This document shows, piece after piece, positions 23,702 through 28,607 of a stretch of 28,607 nucleotides of DNA. The stretch is from Spirochaetaceae bacterium (lineage in GTDB: Bacteria > Spirochaetota > Spirochaetia > B11-G9), in assembly GCA_030633365.1 (NCBI GenBank), contig DAOVSY010000002.1, forward strand, positions 1-28,607, read 5' to 3'. A program made the position numbers and the translations under genes. The notes beneath the pieces are model-generated. The model saw only the letters and a program-made list of their open reading frames with translations. It ran no database searches and was not told where the DNA came from. How positions within the stretch are numbered: position 1 is the stretch's first letter; each line of letters starts with the position of its first letter.

Positions 23702-25243
23702 TTGAAATATCCTCAAATATTGTTTGTATTAATAATAATTATTGTCTTTTCTTCCTGTGATGGTTCTGGAAAAACTGAAACACCAGAACCTTTGGAAATT
23801 AATCCTGTTTATAATGAAAATAAACTTAATAAAGAGCAAGATACTTTATTAATTAATACAAATAATAAAAAACCTAAAGTAACTTTGGATCCTGACGATT
23901 TTCTGATTGATTTAATTGATACAAACCTTGATCTTGACAGTCATGATGAACAAATACTTATTGTTAAAAATAATTCTATCAGCGATTCTTTAGTTCGGAT
24001 TCTGGTTGCAGATTTTGATAATATAATTAATTCATATTCTGTATCATGGGAAGGAGTGACTGGTTCGGATAATATTAGCTCTCTTTCAATAACCTTAAAT
24101 GATATTACTGGTGATCATAATCTAGAAATTATCTGTTCCGGAACAGACTTAGATGGTAAAGAAACGTTAAATATATACAGAAGAACTCCATCAGAAGGCG
24201 GTATTGTATTACATTTTACAGAAATATTAAATTTAACAGTTGATGGAAATATTGAAATTAAAGAGGTTCAGCGCTTACAGACATATCAGACAGGGACCAG
24301 TGACGGTATTAGTTTTCCCATTGTTATAACTACAACAGATCAGGAATCTGAAAATATTCTTGATCTAATAGAAGAAACATGGTTCTGGAGAAATCAGGAA
24401 TCAGAATACAAGCTTATCAGCAGGGTTAAAATTCCAGGAGCCGAAATTGAAGATAATAAATTAAAGGAACTTTATCGGAACAATCGAAATTATTTTAGAA
24501 CATTTTTAGATGGACCATGGATGTTATCCAGAAATGAAAATAGTTTATCTTACCAGAATCCAATTGTTTATTTTGATACAAAAAAAGAACAGGTAGTTTT
24601 TTCAAATGACGATTTTCTGGAAATATATATATGGGAATCCTCAAGTAAAACATTATCTAATACCTTACAATTAACATGCAAGAATGATCTGGTACCTTTT
24701 TTAGATGTAACAATATTTGTTAAAGTGCTTGATTTAAATACAATTAGTTTACGTTTTAGAGATAACAGTATTAGAAACAGTAGAAATGCTGAAAATCAGG
24801 TATGGACTGGTAATTATTTTAAACTTAATCCAGAGATCCAAAAGAATTTAATTGATGAGTTTAGGTCAGTATCTTCTGATTCAACTATTCCTGTTCTTTC
24901 AGGATATTACAAAAGTGATACAGGTGATGAATTTTCATTTAATTCTCCAAATTTTACTTTAAAAACAGAGAATCAATTTCTTAAGGGAGGCTTTTATCTT
25001 TTTGATAATGGTCATAAAATTGCAGAATTTAAAATGCTGGATAATAATAATCTTGTAGAAAATATATTAACTTATAAATATGACTATTTTGAAGAAATAA
25101 ACGAAATTGAAATAATTCGAACTATTATTTTAATACCCGGAGAGTTAACTATCAAAGGATTTATTCCTTCTGGAGAACAATTTACCAGGTTTATTCAAAT
25201 AGAACAAATAGAAAGAAATGAACCTGATAATACAAATCAGTAA
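23702..25243 (+). CDS. Large surface or periplasmic lipoprotein, possibly pallilysin-related
   Basis: A TTG start 7 nt after GGAG begins a lipoprotein signal: Lys, a hydrophobic stretch (6-16), then VFSSC with the lipidated cysteine at about 19, of the relaxed spirochaete lipobox type. A Ser/Thr/Asn-rich linker follows. Around residues 80-170 a segment with NDITGDHNLEIICSG resembles an FG-GAP/VCBS-type calcium-binding beta-propeller repeat. The C-terminal 130 residues look like an antiparallel beta-barrel (YYKSDTGDEF onward). Its place after a VWA gene near cfpA recalls pallilysin (TP0751) in Treponema pallidum, but it is twice that size and has no HExxH protease motif. It is probably the last gene of the VWA-DHH-lipoprotein operon. 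Confidence 0.72.
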   Translation: MKYPQILFVLIIIIVFSSCDGSGKTETPEPLEINPVYNENKLNKEQDTLLINTNNKKPKVTLDPDDFLIDLIDTNLDLDSHDEQILIVKNNSISDSLVRILVADFDNIINSYSVSWEGVTGSDNISSLSITLNDITGDHNLEIICSGTDLDGKETLNIYRRTPSEGGIVLHFTEILNLTVDGNIEIKEVQRLQTYQTGTSDGISFPIVITTTDQESENILDLIEETWFWRNQESEYKLISRVKIPGAEIEDNKLKELYRNNRNYFRTFLDGPWMLSRNENSLSYQNPIVYFDTKKEQVVFSNDDFLEIYIWESSSKTLSNTLQLTCKNDLVPFLDVTIFVKVLDLNTISLRFRDNSIRNSRNAENQVWTGNYFKLNPEIQKNLIDEFRSVSSDSTIPVLSGYYKSDTGDEFSFNSPNFTLKTENQFLKGGFYLFDNGHKIAEFKMLDNNNLVENILTYKYDYFEEINEIEIIRTIILIPGELTIKGFIPSGEQFTRFIQIEQIERNEPDNTNQ

Positions 25244-26268
25244 ACTGGAAATCCTGCAAATCCTTTTTCTTTTAACTTTTTTAATGTATTTCTCATTTGA
25301 ACTTCATTTGAAAAATATAGAAGAACTTTATGATATTTAATATTATTTATTATTTGTTCTTCTACAATAGATTCAAATCCTGCAGCAATTAAATCTGTAG
25401 AATGATAATATGCATTTTCCTGATCTGTGAATGAACCTGCCTGGATCATGAAATTTTTAGTATTATCGGGTTTAATGTCTTCAACAAAAATCGAAGTGAC
25501 ATTACTTTCATCTGACATGTCTAAAAGACCTAATGATATTAACACATCAGGTAACTCTTTTATCTTATTCCTTAATAGTTCAGCTTCCGGACTGGATTCA
25601 AAATTTTTTATAAGTTTTTCTTTTGCACTATCCATTTTTGTTATATTTGAATTGGCTTTTTCTATTAAATAAACAATATATAATGATTCTGGTGAATCAA
25701 TAGTGTATATTTCACCTGTTGTACTATTTTTAGAATGAAGTATAGTTAAAAACGTATATAATAGTTGTGCTTCAGTTAAAATAATATTGTTTGAACTATT
25801 AGTAATAATTTCATCCAATTGTGATTCTGCTAAAAACAGCTCACCTTTTAAAATTAAATATTTTACAGATTTTAGCAGTAATTTATAATCTACTTCATTT
25901 ACTAAGCTCAGAGCCGCATTTTGATAATGTAGTTGAGTCTTTTCTATATTTGAAGATAATTCGTATAATTGAGCCAGATATAGATGCAGTTCTTTCTTTT
26001 CCTTTTTATTAGTTACAAACTTTATCTGATCTTCCAAAATTTTTGTAATACTATATATATCTCCAGTTAAACCAGCTACTTCAAACAGAACAGATGAAAA
26101 ATCCTTAGATTCATTGTTATTTTGCAGCCAGTTATTATATAGATTTAACGATTCAGTTATATTACTATTTTCATATTCAATTCTTGCTTCAATCAGATTT
26201 CCATAGTTATTTACTAAAAAAAGAAAAATATAAGCTGTTAATATAAAATATTTTTTATTTAATAACAT
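25237..26268 (-). CDS. Secreted SPOR-domain protein with helical repeats
   Basis: This 343-residue protein begins with a signal peptide (MLLNKKYFILTAYIFLFLVNN). Residues 25-260 are helical and TPR-like. The C-terminal 75 residues form a SPOR domain (FMIQAGSFTDQENAYYHSTDLIAAGF to LKEKGFAGFPVY). SPOR domains bind peptidoglycan glycan strands stripped of stem peptides, often at division sites, so a periplasmic cell-wall role is likely. The start at 26268 is chosen over an in-frame ATG at 26298, because it has AAAGGA upstream and gives a proper signal peptide. It overlaps miaB by 14 nt, and its stop overlaps that of the convergent lipoprotein gene by 7 nt. Confidence 0.82.
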   Translation of the reverse strand: MLLNKKYFILTAYIFLFLVNNYGNLIEARIEYENSNITESLNLYNNWLQNNNESKDFSSVLFEVAGLTGDIYSITKILEDQIKFVTNKKEKKELHLYLAQLYELSSNIEKTQLHYQNAALSLVNEVDYKLLLKSVKYLILKGELFLAESQLDEIITNSSNNIILTEAQLLYTFLTILHSKNSTTGEIYTIDSPESLYIVYLIEKANSNITKMDSAKEKLIKNFESSPEAELLRNKIKELPDVLISLGLLDMSDESNVTSIFVEDIKPDNTKNFMIQAGSFTDQENAYYHSTDLIAAGFESIVEEQIINNIKYHKVLLYFSNEVQMRNTLKKLKEKGFAGFPVY

Positions 26269-27568
26269 TAGACAGTTTTCCTTTAAAAGTATTACCATTT
26301 AAACTATCAAGCTTAATACACAGAAAAGAACCAATAAGTTCTTTTTTTCCATAAAATACAACCATTTCATTTTTTTCTGTTCTTGCTAATAGTTCCTTAT
26401 TGTTTTTTCTGGAAACTGATTCTACAAGTACCTTTACAGTTTGCCCTACTCTATTTTTTTTTGACTCAGTACTAATTGATCTTTGAATTTCAATTATTTT
26501 ATTTAATCTTCTTAATTTCTCTTTATTTTCAATAGTATCACTAAATTTATAAGCTTGTGTTCCTTCCCGTGGATTATAATAATAGGTAAAAGCATCATTA
26601 AATTTAACCTTTTTCATTAAATCTTTGGTTAATTCCAAATCTTCAATATTTTCTCCAGGAAATCCTATTAAAAGATCTGTTGTAATTGATACATCTGGAA
26701 TGGCCTGTTTAATTTTTTCAATAAGAGATAAAAATTCTGATCTGGTATAATTTCTATTCATTCTTTTTAAAACTTTATCGGATCCATGTTGCACTGCAAG
26801 ATGGATATGACTGCATAATCTATCATTTAATGATATGAGTTCTATAAGATCAACCGGGACATCTTTAGGATGGGAGCTCATAAAACGGATCCAGCCCAAA
26901 AGTTTTGTTTCGATGAGTATTTGTTTAAGTAAATCAGTAAAATTAATAATCTTATCTTTCTCTATATAACTGTAAGAATTAACATTTTGCCCCAGGAGAG
27001 TTACTTCCTTTACTCCTTTGGATTCCAGTTTTTTTAACTCTTTAATTATAGATTCCGGAGATCTGGATATTTCTCTACCTCTAACAAAGGGAACAATACA
27101 ATAGCTGCAAAAATTATTACACCCATGCATAATAGGAACCATTGCTTTAAAAGCATTTTCTGCCAGATGTATTTCCCGAAAATTGTATTCCCCTTCAGAT
27201 ACAAGATTATCATTCCATATTTCATGAGTATCAAGATATTCACTTAACTTTTCTTTTTCAAAATTACCAATTACCATATCTACAGCAGGAGCTTTTTTTT
27301 GTAAATCTTCTTTTAATCGTTCTGCCATACAACCTGTAACAGCAAGGGTTAAATTTTTGGATTCCTTTAAGTGTTTATAATATCCAATTCTACCCCAAAT
27401 TCTGTTCTCGGCAGTTTGACGTACAGAACATGTATTTAAAAGAACAAAATCAGCATTTAATTCAGAATCAGCTTCTTTCCATCCTTTATCTATTAAATCT
27501 GCTATTATTGCATTTGATTCAGCTGTATTCATTTGACAACCATAAGTTTCAAGCCAATAATATTTCAA
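26255..27568 (-). CDS. miaB: tRNA-2-methylthio-N6-isopentenyladenosine synthase MiaB
   Basis: MiaB adds a methylthio group to i6A37 in tRNAs reading UNN codons, with two 4Fe-4S clusters and S-adenosylmethionine. The N-terminal cluster cysteines are C11 (YGCQMN), C47 (NTCSVR) and C80 (VTGCMAER). The radical-SAM cysteines are C150, C154 and C157 (HGCNNFCSYC). The C-terminal TRAM domain (about 370-437) binds tRNA. The length (437) is normal. YGCQMN and NTCSVRQTAENR favour MiaB over the related MtaB and RimO. The start is a TTG at 27568 after GAGGAAGAG, 2 nt past the stop of the LCP gene; the SPOR gene overlaps its end. The partner MiaA is not in the window. Confidence 0.95.
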   Translation of the reverse strand: MKYYWLETYGCQMNTAESNAIIADLIDKGWKEADSELNADFVLLNTCSVRQTAENRIWGRIGYYKHLKESKNLTLAVTGCMAERLKEDLQKKAPAVDMVIGNFEKEKLSEYLDTHEIWNDNLVSEGEYNFREIHLAENAFKAMVPIMHGCNNFCSYCIVPFVRGREISRSPESIIKELKKLESKGVKEVTLLGQNVNSYSYIEKDKIINFTDLLKQILIETKLLGWIRFMSSHPKDVPVDLIELISLNDRLCSHIHLAVQHGSDKVLKRMNRNYTRSEFLSLIEKIKQAIPDVSITTDLLIGFPGENIEDLELTKDLMKKVKFNDAFTYYYNPREGTQAYKFSDTIENKEKLRRLNKIIEIQRSISTESKKNRVGQTVKVLVESVSRKNNKELLARTEKNEMVVFYGKKELIGSFLCIKLDSLNGNTFKGKLSNVIK

Positions 27569-27570
27569 AA

Positions 27571-28607
27571 TTACTCTTCCTCTATTAATGATCTAATATA
27601 CCACTTTATAACATTCCAGTCATTTTTCTGAGGAAGTAAAATCCAATATCCTCTATAAAAACCTTCTTCATATTGTTTTGATTTATCCTCCAGTTTATAA
27701 ATATTGGTATAGGTATTGTACAGTACATTGAAAGTACTTAATCCTTGTTTTCTATTTAGATCACTATCTTTGTATTTTATAAACAGACTGAGCATTTCCA
27801 TTGAAGATAAATTGGTATCAAGATAATTTTCCAATGTTCTGAATAATTCCAAAATTGTACCTAAATCTGTTATATCCAATGCAGACATTTTGTCTTTTAT
27901 TCCCTTAATTACCAGTTGCTGTCTGGATGTTCTTCCAAAATCAGAACTTGTATGTCTTGACCTTGCAATTCTTAAAGACTCTATACCATTTAAATGATGT
28001 GTTCCTTTTTTATAATACAATGTACTCCATTCACCATTATCCCTAACCATATAGGTTGGATCGATAAGATCCCCTTCAAGAGTTATATCTATACCACCTA
28101 AAATATTAATCAGGTCTATAAATGCATACATATCAACAGCAATATATCCTTCTATACTAAGTCCTGTTATATCAGAAAGAACTTCTATAAATTTCTCTCC
28201 ACCATAAGTCCTGTAATAAGCATTTATCTTGTTTTCCTGATAATAAAGATCTCTGGGTACAGCAATTAAGGTAACTTTACCACTTATTCCATCAGCATGA
28301 ACAAGTATTATCGTATCAGCATTATTTTCATGAGAACCAATTACAACAAAAGTGCTACTATTTGTGTTTGAATATTTATCAATAATTTGAGGTAAATTAT
28401 CCGGTATTTCAATTTTGGCTTTAGGTTCACTCTCAAAATCGCTGGTTGTTTTTAAATATTTAAGTGATGATATCATAATATCATCAGGATCCATTAGATA
28501 AATATCTCCAATAATTTTTAGAACTGCAAAAGAACCTAAAATATTTTCTTTATCTTCTATAATATCATAATAGAAGTAATCATTGTCTTCTCTCGGGAGT
28601 AATTTAA
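27571..28607 (-). CDS. LytR-CpsA-Psr (LCP) family protein, 5' end beyond the window
   Basis: LCP enzymes move lipid-linked glycopolymers onto peptidoglycan or other acceptors outside the inner membrane. The LCP domain shows VVIGSHENNADTIILVHAD, VTLIAVPRDLYY, a YGG...D(I/L)(T)GL segment and the signature SLRIARSRHTSSDFGRTSRQQ, whose arginines bind the pyrophosphate. An ATG lies in frame at 28494, but the frame has no stop from there to the right edge and adds the residues KLLPREDNDYFYYDIIEDKE and more, so that ATG is probably internal and the gene is partial. An N-terminal membrane anchor is expected outside the window. It is followed after 2 nt by miaB, and the SPOR gene lies beyond, so it heads the visible part of an operon. 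Confidence 0.85.
   Translation of the reverse strand, partial: KLLPREDNDYFYYDIIEDKENILGSFAVLKIIGDIYLMDPDDIMISSLKYLKTTSDFESEPKAKIEIPDNLPQIIDKYSNTNSSTFVVIGSHENNADTIILVHADGISGKVTLIAVPRDLYYQENKINAYYRTYGGEKFIEVLSDITGLSIEGYIAVDMYAFIDLINILGGIDITLEGDLIDPTYMVRDNGEWSTLYYKKGTHHLNGIESLRIARSRHTSSDFGRTSRQQLVIKGIKDKMSALDITDLGTILELFRTLENYLDTNLSSMEMLSLFIKYKDSDLNRKQGLSTFNVLYNTYTNIYKLEDKSKQYEEGFYRGYWILLPQKNDWNVIKWYIRSLIEEE

Noticed and set aside
23702..25243. Pallilysin-type metalloprotease activity for the lipoprotein
   Set aside because: No HExxH motif is present anywhere in the protein; only position and lipoprotein nature recall pallilysin.
27571..28494. LCP gene as complete from the ATG at 28494
   Set aside because: The frame stays open to the right edge with plausible protein sequence and no ribosome site before that ATG, so the gene is more likely cut by the window.

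Overview
The window is AT-rich, protein-dense bacterial DNA with no insertion sequence, prophage or CRISPR array. It reads as a spirochaete chromosome of the Treponema/Spirochaeta type. The main reason is a 680-residue, charged, helical protein at 19392-21434 (minus) that I take to be the cytoplasmic filament protein CfpA, which is known only from spirochaetes. It sits next to a 333-residue spirochaete-type protein of unknown function and a pyruvate,phosphate dikinase-like gene, an order I recall from Treponema pallidum (TP0748, TP0747, TP0746). On the other side is a secreted von Willebrand A (VWA) protein, as I recall for TP0750. Several genes start with TTG (MMPL exporter, guaA, miaB, lipoprotein).

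Layout. 1-1687 (minus): a TetR regulator followed by an MMPL/RND exporter that runs off the left edge. Two identical-format inverted repeats, one in front of each gene, look like the repressor's operators. 1774-1955: two abutting palindromes, a promoter, tRNA-Gly(GCC) and a shared terminator. 1982-3458 (minus): a cupin protein and mnmA, separated by a GC-rich repeat island. 3509-5209 (plus): a membrane-anchored HD-GYP phosphodiesterase. 5272-5817 (minus): a reverse-type rubrerythrin with a consensus promoter and a Fur/PerR-type box. 6044-8302 (plus): a lone molybdenum-hydroxylase large subunit. 8329-13038 (minus): a compact purA-guaA-nadE operon. 13138-15632 (plus): a TPR protein and a small unknown protein with its own promoter.

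15677-21434 (minus): cfpA, the unknown 333-residue gene and the dikinase-like gene. A strong terminator after cfpA probably makes the two downstream genes low-level read-through genes. The dikinase-like protein keeps its phospho-histidine and PEP/pyruvate sites but has lost several residues that bind ATP in true PPDK. 21573-25243 (plus): VWA protein, DHH-family phosphoesterase and a large lipoprotein, probably one operon. 25237-28607 (minus): a LytR-CpsA-Psr (LCP) protein whose 5' end lies beyond the right edge, then miaB and a SPOR-domain protein, packed with a 2-nt gap and a 14-nt overlap.

No gene-free stretch exceeds 300 bases. The longest, 5818-6043, holds the rubrerythrin promoter and box on its left; I see no clear structure in its right part, upstream of the molybdenum hydroxylase. 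Themes are envelope and cytoskeleton (filament, VWA, lipoprotein, SPOR, LCP), nucleotide metabolism (purA, guaA, nadE, perhaps the molybdenum hydroxylase), tRNA modification (mnmA, miaB), signalling-nucleotide breakdown (HD-GYP, DHH) and peroxide defence (rubrerythrin). All family calls are by eye; no database search was run.
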